Positions 1 through 11,396 of a stretch of DNA of 64,000 nt are shown piece by piece. Position 1 is the first letter of the stretch, and the number at the start of each line of letters is the position of its first letter. The stretch spans positions 44,469,111 to 44,533,110 of the forward strand of contig OY997593.1 of assembly GCA_963921825.1 (NCBI GenBank), written 5' to 3'. The translations under genes were made by a program, and so were the position numbers. The notes beneath the pieces are model-generated. The model was given only the letters and a program-made list of their open reading frames with translations, did no database searches and was not told where the DNA came from. This DNA comes from Erodium maritimum (Eukaryota > Streptophyta > Magnoliopsida > Geraniales > Geraniaceae).

Positions 1-109
1 GGTTGCTAACCGGCTGGGCTCGAGCCTGCCCCACGCGCTTTGCCGATCCCTGTCAGGCTCCAGGCGGTCGACCTGTTGGCGATATATACAGCGCTGCTTT
101 TCCGATAGC

Positions 110-300
110 TAGTCGGAAGGGGAGCTTCCCTCTCATCGCCTAAAAACGCTCACAACCTCCTGAGACTCGAACTCGGTCAGGCTAGCCAAAGAACGCTCGC
201 AACTTCCCGAGACTCGAACTCGGTCAAGCCAGCCAAAGAACGCTCGCAACCTCCCGAGACTCAAACTCGGTCAGGCCAGCCAAAGAATGCTCGCAACTTA
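110..300. repeat. 47-bp tandem repeat inside LTR
   Basis: Three to four copies of a unit of about 47 bases, recognisable by AGCCAAAGAACGCTCGCAAC and an ACTCGGTCAGGC segment. The same unit, diverged, occurs at about 14995-15165 in the related solo LTR, so the array is part of the LTR family and not a separate satellite. Confidence 0.8.
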
Positions 301-417
301 CCGATCCCTGTCAGGTAAGCCAGCCAAATTCCACACCACTTCCCGACACGAAGTCGGGTCACTAACCTCGGGCAAACACAATCACAATCACAAGCAAGGT
401 TCAACAAACAGCAACAA

Positions 418-1036
418 GACCGGTTCAACACTCCACAGGCACTCACGGCCACCCAAGACACCAACGGTAAAACACGGACTCAACAACCCCACAGGCACAC
501 ACGGCCTCCCAAGACACACCAACCGTAACTCACAGGCTCAACAACCCCACGGGCACTCACGGCCTCCCAAGACACACCAACCATAACTCACGGGCTCAAC
601 AACCCCACGGGCACTCACGGCCTCCCAAGACACACCAACCATAACTCACGGGCTCAACAACCCCACGGGCACTCACGGCCACCCAAGACACACCAACAGT
701 AACTCACGGGCTCAACAACCCCACGGCACTCACGGCCACCCAAGACACACCAACAGTAACTCACGGGCTCAACAACCCCACGACACTCATGGCCACCCAA
801 GACACACCAACAGTAACTCACGGGCTCAACAACCCCACGACACTCACGGCCACCCAAGACACACCAACAGTAAAGACACGGGTTCAACAACCCCACAGGC
901 ACTCACGGCCTCCCAAGACACCAACAGTAAAACACGGCCTCTCATGGCCACCCAAGACACCAATAATAATACACGGGCTCTCATGGCCACCCAAGACACC
1001 AACAATAATACACGGGCTCTCATGGCCACCAAAGAT
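418..1036. repeat. 58-bp minisatellite inside LTR
   Basis: About ten head-to-tail copies of a 58-base unit, each with CTCAACAACCCCACGGGCAC followed by a CTCACGGCC(T/A)CCCAAGACAC segment. Units near 540-720 are nearly identical; the last units (900-1036) are shorter and diverged. The array is open in several frames, which gives spurious repeat-encoded ORFs. A shorter array of the same unit lies at about 15225-15610. Confidence 0.9.
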
Positions 1037-4000
1037 ATAAATTAAACAATCAACCTCCGGGAATGGTCATATGCCTCCAGTACTTCTAATATCGATCAAT
1101 TCGCAATCAACCTCCGGGCATGGTCATATGCCTCCAGTAATTCCAATATCGCTAAGTTCTCTGCTCCTACGACACTACTAAGTGTCACATGCATTTCCAA
1201 TATTCGCTACATTCCCGTATCATGCCTTTCTAATATTCGATAAACCTACTTAATCCACGACACCCCGGTGTCATATGCAATTCCATTGTTAACTTTCCCT
1301 AGTCAGGGCCGAGATCCGGCTACTTTTCCCTACCTCGTGCGTGTTCTCCAAAAGCCAACCAACGAGCTCCGGTGTGATCTCAGTCACTCACCCAGCTTTC
1401 CCTTGTCTCGGTCCGCGGCACGATCTAAAAGAACACAATTTTAAACGCTTTTAAGCTTGCAGGCATAATGCTGAATTTTAATAAACCTGACGCCCAAAGG
1501 TAACCCCGACAATGTCGATCACTCCCAAACTCCCCAATTACTCGACATTGTCGATATTGGACCCGTAAAGGCCCGATTCGCCCGACATGGCGAATCTGCC
1601 CGGATTTTGGAAATGCCCTTCCGGGGCTCCAAAAATTCCCGTTTTCGTTTCTACGGTCTTAGAATAATTCAAGGGTCCCAATGTACTTGACAGAATCGAA
1701 TTCCGACTTCCGAGTCAATTAATTAACGTTTAAAGTCCCTAAACCCGATAAGTACAACTTTTTCATTTTAATTCCAAATTTCGATTCGGTTATGGATAAA
1801 TGATCCGGGGAATGTTTTAAACCACCCGAACACAAAACCCGATCACCCGAGCACGTGGGCCCCACCCGGCCAAGCTAGGCCGTGGGTGGCTAGGGTTCAT
1901 TGGGGCCCGGCCCACCATGGTGGTGGCCGGCCCTAGCTCCGGCCAGCCACTCCCTATGGTGGCCGGAGCTCCTCCCAAGCTCCCGGTCGCCGGAAAACGT
2001 CCTCCTTCACCCCCAAACGTCCCCAAAACCTCTCCAACACTCCCCCAACATCAAAACAACCTTAAACCAATAGTTTCAAACCAAAACCTAAATTTAGAAA
2101 ATGATAATTCGAAGATCGGTTTGGTGTATACCGTAGAGGAAGACGAGGTGAGCTTGAATCTCTTCACTTTGAGACGATCCAAGGGTGGAGATGACGTGAA
2201 TAGTGGCCCAAAAGCCCTAGCCCTTCTCTTTCTCTCTTCTTCTCCTTCTCCTTCTCTCTCTAAACCTCTCTCTCCTTTTCTATTTTTAAAACACCAAAAA
2301 CCCCTTTTTTACAAGTCTTGGCCGACCACCCCTTATGGTCTCATCTTTGTTTTCCCCCCAAAACCTAACACCACCACTTGTTTGACAAGTGGCAAGGTGG
2401 GTCCCACACCTTTTGGAAAATATCTCCTAGATATTTTCCAATCAGATTCGAGAAAATCGGACGTTTCGGGCCCCGAACGGGCACCTTTCCCAAGAAATTA
2501 CGAAACTTGACGGGCTACAAGGAAACGGCTCAACTAAGACCGTTGCGACGACGGCTAAGCTTTTTGGATCCAAAACGGTCCTCGAACGGACCAAAACGTC
2601 GCTCCGTTGACTTTTCCAGCGAAAAGTCAACATTTCCCAAATTGATCAGAAAGTTGCCCTGAGTCCCCCGGAACTCACTTTGGTCGATAACGTGGTCAAC
2701 TTAAGTCCGGTATGACCCTCGGGGTCATTTTAGGTTCAATTAAGTGTTAGTCTTAAAATTTTTAAATTTTCCTGTTTTTCGCAGGTTTGACTGGCGTTGA
2801 CCGGGAGTGGTTATTACAAGTATGAAATATGAATCTTGACGGCTTACGTTCTATTAATCATTGGAAAGTTTCTTGAGTCTGATCATATACATCATGTGGG
2901 ACATGATGTTGGACGACCCGACCTGAATATGTTCCATAAAGTCAAGAACATATTCAGAGTCGTTGCTTGTCAGGTATCCTTAGACTGAGGAATCTATATG
3001 ATTGTTATGTAGTAAACAACCAAGTTTGACCTGAAAGGCCAACATTGCACCGTGACTGGGCTTCCATAACGGCCAGCATTGACTTGGGGAATGACTGCAT
3101 GAGTGACATGATAGACGGCAAAGGGATTTATCCCTCATACTGCGGTATGGGAAAGATATCTTGTTCACGACCGCTTGATCGATAGTGACTGACAAGAAAT
3201 CATGGCCATGCACATGACACGGGGTATCATAAGGTCAGTCATCTCATATATCAAGGAACATTGATTGAGAATAATAAGGATGACGACTATATGCCTTATC
3301 TCAATCAGGATATCGGAGATAAGGGATAATGACAAGGATAGCGGGAAGGTAAGAATCGACAAGGGGCGACTCGTTATGCAGGATCCGACAATACTGAGTC
3401 TCGTCAGTCGCCACATTAGTAAGATCAAGTAAAATGGGATTTTACGTTGATCTTACCGACATGCATAGACATAAGGGTCACACCATAAGTTTGTAACTCG
3501 ATAAGAACGCAATGTAGCTAGGCTTGGAGGGAGTCGTGTCGGAAATTGCTATAGTGGACGGGCTAGCATGATGGGCTCGATATGGGCTCTCTTGGAGAGG
3601 CCCATGACCAGCCCATATGGGCTAGGCCCAACAAGGACCAAAGGTCAAAGGTTGACTAAGTAGTCTTGTTAAACTAAGTGGGTTGGACCCACTTTCCACT
3701 AGTTAATAAACTTGCTTAGTTTATTAAGTCTATCATGCAAACTTGATGGAGATTAAGTGAGATGATCACTTCCACTTAAGTCTACATGCAAGGGGTGTTG
3801 GCAAGACACAATATGCAAATAAGAGAAAGAAAATTTAAGCACAAATTAATCTTCTCTCCCACTTTTGCAAACTCCTCCAGTAAGCTCCAAGCTCCATTGT
3901 TGCATGTTCTTGAGTTTACAAACTCAAGAACTACGTTGGCTTTGATTCCGTTAAGGATACGTAGGCGTCCAAGGGGCTCAAGTCATTCAAAGTTTGGTGT

Positions 4001-4267
4001 TCTTGAACCAATTTGGGACAAGTAGAAGTGCTGAATTTCAGCACAGTTTTGTCCGACCAGTCACTTTCAAGAGCACAATCGGAGGTTCATCCAAGATCCG
4101 ATGAAGCTGATTCTTGGAGTGAACGTTCTCCACATATGGTTTTTCAATGTGACCGGAGGGTTTTGAGTTTCAACGGTTCGTTTTCGCGATACACGAGCTA
4201 CAAGATGAGGCTCTTGCAAAGGTGATGTACACAAACCTTTGCTGAGTTTTCATACTTGTTTTTCATA

Positions 4268-6575
4268 GGGCAAAAATCATCTCAGTACCCTAACTATTGG
4301 GATAGCGTCATTTCAATACCATAACTATTTTTAGTGTCACCTCAATACCCTAGAATGGCATTTCCGTCACTTTAGTACCCGCCGTCAACTTTCCATCCAT
4401 TTTGGATGGAAAATGCATGAAAAGTCTAAAATACCCCTCACAAACAGTCAAATTTTCAAAATATGTCATTGGTTTCAAATTTTCTTTTTATTTATTTATT
4501 TTATAAAAAACGTTTATTATTTTATAAAAAATAGAATTTCTTTAAAAATATTATTTTTTTATTTTATAAAATCAGTTTATATTTCAAAAAATATATTTTT
4601 TATTTCAAAAAACATATTTTATTTCAAAAATCAGTTTTATTTTTTTTTAAAAACAGTTTTATTTTAAAAAAAAAATCAGTTTTATTTATAAAAATCAGAT
4701 TCTATTTTCAAAAATCTGTTTTTATTTTAAAAAAAATCTGTTTTATTTTTAAAAAATAAATTTTATTTAAAAAAAATAGTTTTATTTAAAAAAATCATAT
4801 TTTATTTATAAAAATCATATTTTGTTTTAAAAAAATCTGTTTTTATTTTTAAAAATCATATTTTATTTTTCAAAAATCGGTTTTATTTTTAAAAAATCAG
4901 TTTTATTTTATAAAAATTCATATTTTAGTTTAAAAATCATATTATATTTTTAAAATTCAGTTTTTATTTAAAATAAATATAAAACTCGGATTTTTATTTT
5001 CAATAATTTCTTTCTTTAATTTAATTTTATTTTCATTTTGATACCTTATCACGTTTTGTTTTCTTTAATTTTTTTGCTCAAAATTCCTCTCTATCAGTTC
5101 ATCTTCTTTGTGAAACAAAAATAGAGGTCCCCATCCAACTCTATCCAAATAAAAACTTCATCTCTCATCAAAATCACAAAATATGAAAATTACATGGATT
5201 TTTTGTTATATTGTAGTACAACACAGACCACAACATAAATCACAGAATGACATCTTACAAATCTGTTTGGTAGAAATTAAAAGAGAGAAAAGAAGATGAA
5301 CCAGTATATATTTTGTAGAAATTGAACATGGGCAAAAAAAAATCAGATTTGGAGTAACAGAGACGCAAATCCTTAACCTTTCAACTGGAATATGATTAAG
5401 ACTTTAATTGCAGCAACATAGACGCAATCTATGATTCAGACTTTTATCTCAAAAAAAAACAACCTTTCAACCGGACTACAGAGCTTCCCATGAACATCCA
5501 TTTTCTCTGCAACAAAATTTTCTCCACCTCTCCAAAATCATATTTTCTAATCCATCGTTTTCGAGAAATAAGAAACTCAGATCTAAAACATCCACATGAT
5601 TTCCAGAAAAAAATAATCAAAACTAAGATCGAAAATTATCTCAATCTCAGACGAAGGAGAGCAAAAAACTCATATCTCAACTGTTCCTCAATCAAAAAAT
5701 AGAGATCTAATATGTAAATAAAAAAGGATGAACAACAGAGCTCGTCTCCACCATGGCTAGTTGTTCCTCTCCTTGCATCGCCGGCTAACTCCCCAGATCT
5801 ATCGTCTTTGGTGGCGAAGCTAGTCCGGCGAGCCTGTGGCGGTGGAGCCTCCCCAATCCCATCAGCTCCACCATTAGAGAGGAAAATATCGAATCTTCCC
5901 CCCAAATCCAGCTGCGAATCGAAGGGGAGAGCTTTGGATTTGGTAGGTTTTGATATGAATGGAGGCGAGGATGTTAATAAGGTATAGGGTGTTTGTTAGA
6001 GATTAGGGTAATAGGTTAGATTAGATGTATTTAACTTTAAAATGAACTGATTTCTTTAATAAAATATGATTTTTTTTAAATAAAACTAATTTTTTTAAAT
6101 AAAATTGATTTTTTTAAAATAAAATTGAGTTTTTTAAAAATAAAAACAGACTTTTAAAAATAAAATATGATTTTTATAAATAAAACTAATTTTTTAAAAA
6201 TAAAACTGATTTTTGAAATAAAATATGTTTTTTTTGAAATAAAAAATATATTTTTTGAAATATAAACTGATTTTATAAAATAAAAAATTAATATTTTTAA
6301 AGAAATTCTATTTTTTATAAAATAATAAATGTTCTTTATAAAATAAATAAATAAAAAGAAAATTTGAAACCAATGGCATATTTTGAAAATTTGACTGTTT
6401 GTGAGGGGTGTTTTAGACTTTTCATGCATTTTCCATCCAAAGTGGATGGAAAGTTGCCGGCGGGTACTAAAGTGACGGAAAATGCTATTCTAGGGTATTG
6501 AGGTGCCACTAAAAATAGTTAGGGTACTGAAATGACGCTAACCCAATAGTTAGGGTACTGAGATGACTTTTGCCC
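4268..6575. mobile_element. Non-autonomous Mutator-like element A with very long TIRs
   Basis: Begins GGGCAAAAATCATCTCAGTA and ends with its imperfect inverse, flanked by a perfect 9-bp target duplication TTTTTCATA (4259-4267 and 6576-6584), the hallmark length for Mutator-like elements. The inverted arms run at least to about 4670 and 6150 and probably further through AT-rich sequence; both arms encode nearly the same low-complexity frame (4413-4667 on +, 6154-6429 on -). The middle (about 5040-5990) is AT-rich, then has a GC-richer part (5740-5960) with an 89-codon minus frame of unknown origin that may be a captured fragment. No transposase is present. Inserted in the copia LTR. Confidence 0.9.
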
Positions 6576-6669
6576 TTTTTCATATTTGGTAGATTCATCT
6601 CGATTGATTCGTGGTTAATTTTCCGCTGCATTTTATGTTTAACATGTCCACGACATCGAGTTCCAACAG

Positions 6670-6682
6670 TGGTATCAGAGCC
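6670..6682 (+). other. Primer-binding site of old copia (initiator tRNA-Met type)
   Basis: TGGTATCAGAGCC lies one base after the LTR end (6668). It is complementary to the 3' end of plant initiator methionine tRNA, the usual primer for copia and gypsy reverse transcription. Confidence 0.85.
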
Positions 6683-7606
6683 TGGTTACCAACGGGAAAA
6701 ACAAGAGTTGAAATTTTTAGTTTTGGTGTTGAATATTTTGAAGTGCTTGCTGGTTTTTTTTATATATTTAAAGTGCTTAAAAATGCATGTTAGCTTCTAA
6801 ATTTCATGTTTTGGCATATATGGATGTATGCTTGATTGATAACATGATTTAATTTCTTGCACATGGGTTTTATGCATGAAATTGGTGATTTTCGAAATAA
6901 AATCAAATCTGATTTTTTTGGACAAAGTTTAATTTTCGGGGTCACGAGACTTGGATTCTCGGTGAGCCGATCCCGTGACCGGATGGGGCTCCGTTGGACG
7001 GAGCTAGGCCAAGTCGTGACTATTGGATAGTTGGAACGCCGGGGCTAAACCATTTGGGGAATTACGACGAGTTTGGAACCGTCATGATGAACCACAAAAT
7101 TAAACGTTCGGAAAATTCATTTTTGAAACTGGTTTCGATAAACCGTGTAATAATTTTCGAAACTTGGAAGGTAATTAAAATCAGTCATATCTCGCTGTTT
7201 GATAACACGCTGTTTGATAACGCGTTATATGATGTGATGATTATGCATGGTGCATGTTATTAAGCCTCGGGTAGTTTTATCGCTTTTCTCGGACTACGTG
7301 TCGATAGTGTTAGCGTCTAACTATTCTTTTAAAGGTGTGGTCGTCGTACCCCTTGTTTGTAATAATTATTATTTCCCGACCTGCGAGTCGTGTATTTTAT
7401 TGTAACCGTTATCGCCATCTTGAAGATGAAGAAGCTCAAGAGACGAGTGGGAGACAGCAGGAAACGGCTTGGATTAGATGGACGTCAATAGGCGAGTGGG
7501 AGGCCCACGTCGTCGGCTTGAAGTCAAGATTTCTCAAGACCGGGTTGGAAATAGTTTAAGGGGCTATGACGTGCACGTCTTCATGCTTGATGGTTGGTTT
7601 AAATTA

Positions 7607-9421
7607 GGGAAAATTTCATTTTAATACCCTGCCAAAAATTTAATTTCACTTTGATACCCTAGCATAAATTTTTTGCACTTTCATACCTAAACCAAACATT
7701 TAATTTCACTTTAGTGCCCAGCAGTTGACTTTCTGTTAGTTTGGATGGAAAAAGGTAAAAAGACCATAATAACCCTAACTATTACTCAAATTTTCAAACT
7801 CATGCCATTGGTTCAGAATTTGAAAATAAGTGAAATGACAATAATACCCTTCATTGTTAGGGTATTAAAATGAAATTTTCACCTTTTTAAAAATAAAATC
7901 AATTTTTATATATAAATTCAGTTTTTATTTATAATAATTATTTTTATTTTCAAAAATTTTGTTTTCAATTTAAAAAATACATAAGATTAGTTTTTTTTAA
8001 AAATACATAAAATTATTTTTTTAATTTTAATTATTATAACTTTTTTTTCATTTTCTACCCGGATATTCACACTCTCTCTCTTCCACTTTGTCTCTCTCTC
8101 TCTCTTCAACTTCGTCTCTCTCTCTTTAAAATTTTCTAATCCATGGACGAGGTAACATTAACCACACAAACAGCTCAAAAACACAATCAATCATCTCCAT
8201 TGATTTCAATCTAGGTTTCCTGTCTCACCATTAAACTCAATTTCTACCCAGACACCTCGACAGTTCAGATCTAAGATCTGCAGCAAGAGGTCAGCCATGG
8301 ACGAGGTCAGCCTCCTCACCGAGACCGCCATCTACCTCAGCCTCTACGACGGCGATGGCGACCACGAAATCGCCGTCGAACACTTACTCCATCATCGATT
8401 TCTCCCTCTACGCCGCCGTCAAGGTGGGCCTAATCGGGTTCAGCGAGAAAGGGGATCTAGCGGAGGTGTACGGAAAGATCGAGGATTTTCAGTATTTTGG
8501 GGAAGTGGATGAGCAGACGAGCATGACCCTTTTCGATAGATCTGTGGACGAGGCAGCGAGCGTCGTTCCCGGAGAGTGGGTGCCGCTGAATCGGTCGATG
8601 GTGGAGGCGCCGGTGAACGATTACGGGTCGTGCTTGGTGTTTGAGGTGGATTTGTGGGTTGGGGATGTTTAGATCGCTAGTGTTTGTTAAATGTGGGTTA
8701 GCTATGAAGAGTTGCTAGAGTTGAGTGGTTTTATGGATTAGCAAATTAATAGGATAAATGGGTTTGGTTGTGTCCTGTTTCTGAGAATATGCATCCGCAT
8801 TAAGTTTCTGGTTTTTTCAGAAGTTGGGTACTTTGGTGACTATGTTGTTAGTGTGCAAACTTAATTGGAAGAGACGAAGGTGAGAGGAGGGAGATGAAGG
8901 TGAGAGGAGAGAGAGACAAACATGGGGAGAAAGAGAGTAAATTTAGATAGAAAAAAAAAACAAAAAAAACACAAATTTAATAAAATATTAATTAAATTTT
9001 AAAAAACTAATTTTTTTGTATTTTTAAAAATAAAAACTGATTTGATGTCATTTTTAAATTAAAAACAGAATTTTTGAAAATAAAAACAATTTTCATAAAT
9101 AAAAACTGAATTTATATAAAAAAAATTGATTTTATTTTTAAAAAAGTGAAAATTTCATTTTAATACCCTAACAATGAAGGGTATTATTGTCATTTCACTT
9201 ATTTTCAAATTCTGAACCAATGGCATGAGTTTGAAAATTTGAGTAATAGTTAGGGGTATTATGGTCTTTTTACCTTTTTCCATCCAAACTAACAGAAAGT
9301 TAACTGCTGGGTATTAAAGTGAAATTAAATGTTTGGTTTAGGTATGAAAGTGCAAAAAATTTATGCCAGGGTATCAAAGTGAAATTAAATGTTTGGCAGG
9401 GTATTAAAATGAAATTTTTCC
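7607..9421. mobile_element. Non-autonomous Mutator-like element B (gene-fragment carrier)
   Basis: Begins GGGAAAATTTCATTTTAATA and ends with the imperfect inverse. It is flanked by a perfect 9-bp duplication TTTAAATTA (7598-7606 and 9422-9430). Inverted arms are about 280-290 bases each (7607-7895; 9130-9421). The arms closely match those of the element at 25423-27163, so both are one family. Between the arms lie AT-rich subterminal segments and a GC-rich coding-like stretch (8140-8680). There is no transposase. Inserted in the leader of the old copia remnant. Confidence 0.92.
8297..8672 (+). pseudogene. Captured gene fragment in Mutator-like element B, DUF6598-like?
   Basis: The stretch opens with an ATG in good context (GCCATGGACG), reads about 35 codons in one frame, then continues in a second frame through about 95 codons to a TAG at 8670-8672. 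One small frameshift near 8385-8395 separates the parts. Base composition (GC-rich, codon-like) contrasts sharply with the AT-rich arms. The second part contains SMTLFDRSVD, VPLNRSMVEAP and SCLVFEVDLWVG. This pattern of beta-strand segments resembles the plant DUF6598 family (the C-terminal domain of jasmonate-induced 60-kDa-type proteins). The family call is from memory and tentative. A shorter ATGGACGAGGT copy at 8142 may be a duplicated start region. Most likely host sequence captured by the transposon; expression unknown. Confidence 0.5.
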
Positions 9422-9782
9422 TTTAAATTATGCATGATTGTATGGTTAGAAGGCATGCTTAGATTTAAACTTTCAAGCAAATCACCTCACATGAAAAGAT
9501 TAAATTGGTTTTAATCGTTTTTTGTGAGCCCTTGAACCGTCTTTACATTGGATGTAGTAGACGAGTTCGAAGGAAGAATTACATTGGATGTAATTGGAGA
9601 CGTCATTACATTTGGAATATAGTTGACGTTCTCATCGCATCAATGATGTGTCAAAAGTTCAAACACGACAAGACAAGTAAAAACGGGTCATGTCCGATAC
9701 CTCCCAATCTATCGACAGCTTTCTACTTCCTCGTCTTATGGGTGCCGTGCACCTTAGCGGAGCATCCATAGGAAGGCGCTGT

Positions 9783-10196
9783 AGCAAGTTCTTCATCCAA
9801 CGAATCGTCCGAACACCCGTACGCTAGCATTCATATTCCGACTGTGCATTTTTGGTGCGTCAATAAACCCATGCGCCCGAAAGCGTCCGTCTTTTGGACG
9901 AAGTAATCGTTATGCTCTGTTACCTTTTTCAATCACCCGAATAAATAGGGCTCGGCTCGTACGAAATTGATTTCTAAATATCGTGTGGTTGTAACTAGGG
10001 TTGTCAGCGAAATAGTTTCGTGTTAGACGTTTACGGCCTTCGAGACAACCTATGTTAATATCTCTTTGGGAAGGTTTCCCGCTTTCGACCCTTCGTCTCA
10101 AAGCGTCACCTGAGTCAACATTCTGGTTCTGAGATGCTCCATCCTACATCGGAATCGTGCCTCCATTTCATGAACATTTGCTTCCATTTCATCCAT
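9783..10196 (-). pseudogene. PIF/Harbinger (ALP1-like) transposase N-terminal fragment
   Basis: On the minus strand the frame opens at 10196. After a frameshift near 10100 it reads RLTRNYFADNPSYNHTIFRN, then RTSRALFIRVIEKGN, and, in another frame after 9920, NDYFVQKTDAFGRMGLLTHQK and MLAYGCSDDSLDE. These are the conserved N-terminal blocks of plant PIF/Harbinger DDE transposases, which cut and paste the element at TTA/TAA sites. The catalytic DDE half is missing: the sequence stops near 9783 against copia DNA. At least two frameshifts and one stop are visible, so it is dead. Upstream (10200-10400) there is AT-rich promoter-like sequence. Confidence 0.8.
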
Positions 10197-10596
10197 AGCT
10201 CAGATAAAAAAAACTAGTGATGGTGTATTTGAGAAGAAGAGATATTGTGGATGAAATGAAGTATGGGGTGTTGGTATTTACAGATTGTGAAATATATATT
10301 TTTAATTATTATTAAAACATTTAACATTTATTAAAAAGAAAAAAATAGTCGTTAGAGCCAACGATTCTATTTTTTTTAAAACACAGCACCACATGGTGCT
10401 TTCATTGGCTCGGACGGGTTCTTGAACCGCTTGGTGTCGATTCCCTATAGGGCATCGCGATGATCAGTGTCTAATGCCAGTTCCCAAAATGGGCAACTGA
10501 GGCCCGATTCCTTCTCCTCATATCGTCCGTTCCTCGAAGCCGATGCTTTGTGTCAGAAAGTCGATGCCCAAAAGTTAAATGATGTATATACTCTTA
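10197..10596. other. Transposase upstream region, no gene seen
   Basis: AT-rich 5' flank of the Harbinger transposase fragment, with a short palindrome (GCACCACATGGTGC near 10387). It is followed by about 190 bases of unassigned sequence up to the TTA at 10594-10596 where the next Harbinger element starts. I found no convincing terminal inverted repeat for the transposase-bearing element here. Confidence 0.4.
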
Positions 10597-11396
10597 GAGC
10601 ACGTATAGTGCTATGGACCGTGTCGCAAACCTCTGACCGAACCGCCTCTTTGTGGTTCGCCGGTCGCGAGCCATAGCGTTGTGGCGCTCGGTTTTCGTGG
10701 CCCGCGAACCGCAAAGACACGGTTCGGTCTGCACACCGCGACGTGCGAACGTGCAGATGGTTCGCGGGCCGTAGCACTCGGTTCGTGCGTCGTCCAACCA
10801 GAGGCCAACACCTGTCCGAAGAAAGAAAAAAAATCCGACTGTTGGCAACGGTCGGAATTAAACGGTAATTTTTTAAATGCTTAAAACCCTTAATGCAAAC
10901 CATATAAATACCCCTAACCCCATTTTTATTTCACACCAACAGTTCTACAACTTCACTCTCCCTCTGTATTTCACTCTCCTATTTCCATATCGAAAAATGT
11001 CCGTCTCGGAAACTCAACGTTCGCATGAATCGGATGACGAGCAACGGAGGGAGACGGATTTCGGGTTGTCACCCGTAGACCTATGCAGCTTTCACGACCT
11101 ATTTACACAACCGTCCGAGAACTTCGCTTTCTCTCAATATATGCCACCAGGTTCTAGCTCAGGTACTTTTAAACTCGATAATTTATTTTTTATATTTAGT
11201 TTTGTAATTTAGTTTCTCAATTTAGATATGTACCCGATATAAATGTTATGTTTGAATACATGTCCAGGTCAATTCAACACAGGTCCAATTCCATTCAACC
11301 CCGGTACGGGTCAATTCCACCCCGGGCAGAACTATCCATTCCAACATTCGTACAACCCATACCCGGGTCAACCGTAGAGCTATCCGTGTCACGCCC

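Larger units (their letters stand above)
1..2818 (-). mobile_element. Ty3/gypsy LTR (chromovirus type), left end outside window
   Basis: Long terminal repeat of a gypsy element in minus sense. Its right end reads GGGAGTGGTTATTACA, so in element sense it begins TGTAATAACC. The last ~290 bases (2525-2818) match the end of the solo LTR at 14393-15905 almost base for base, and the minisatellites at 110-1036 match that solo LTR as well, so both belong to one family. This copy holds ~1.48 kb (about 1040-2525) that the solo LTR lacks. The start lies outside the window, so I cannot say whether it is a solo LTR or part of a full element. It is inserted in a copia LTR, whose sequence resumes at 2819. 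Confidence 0.8.
2819..9780 (+). mobile_element. Old Ty1/copia remnant: partial LTR, PBS and leader, interrupted
   Basis: Remnant of the copia family seen intact in layout at 35330-43775. The first ~210 bases of the LTR are cut off by the gypsy LTR at 2818. The LTR runs to 6668 and ends in CCAACA, directly before the primer-binding site TGGTATCAGAGCC. The untranslated leader follows, with strong similarity to 37022-38220, including the landmark segments GCGGAGCATCCAT and GGGTCATGTCCGATACCTCC. Two Mutator-like elements (4268-6575, 7607-9421) are inserted in it. Similarity stops near 9780, where Harbinger transposase sequence begins; gag and pol are absent. Divergence from the younger copy is large by eye, so this is an old insertion. 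Confidence 0.85.

Noticed and set aside
418..1036. Regular 58-bp repeats that look like a CRISPR array
   Set aside because: The repeats are head-to-tail without unique spacers, lie in a plant LTR and recur in another copy of the same LTR.
287..1040. ORFs through the minisatellite on both strands
   Set aside because: They are open only because the repeat unit lacks stops; composition is repeat-driven and no domain is present.
4413..4667. Transmembrane-looking ORF rich in Phe, Ile, Lys
   Set aside because: AT-rich arm of a Mutator-like element; the same frame occurs inverted at 6154-6429.
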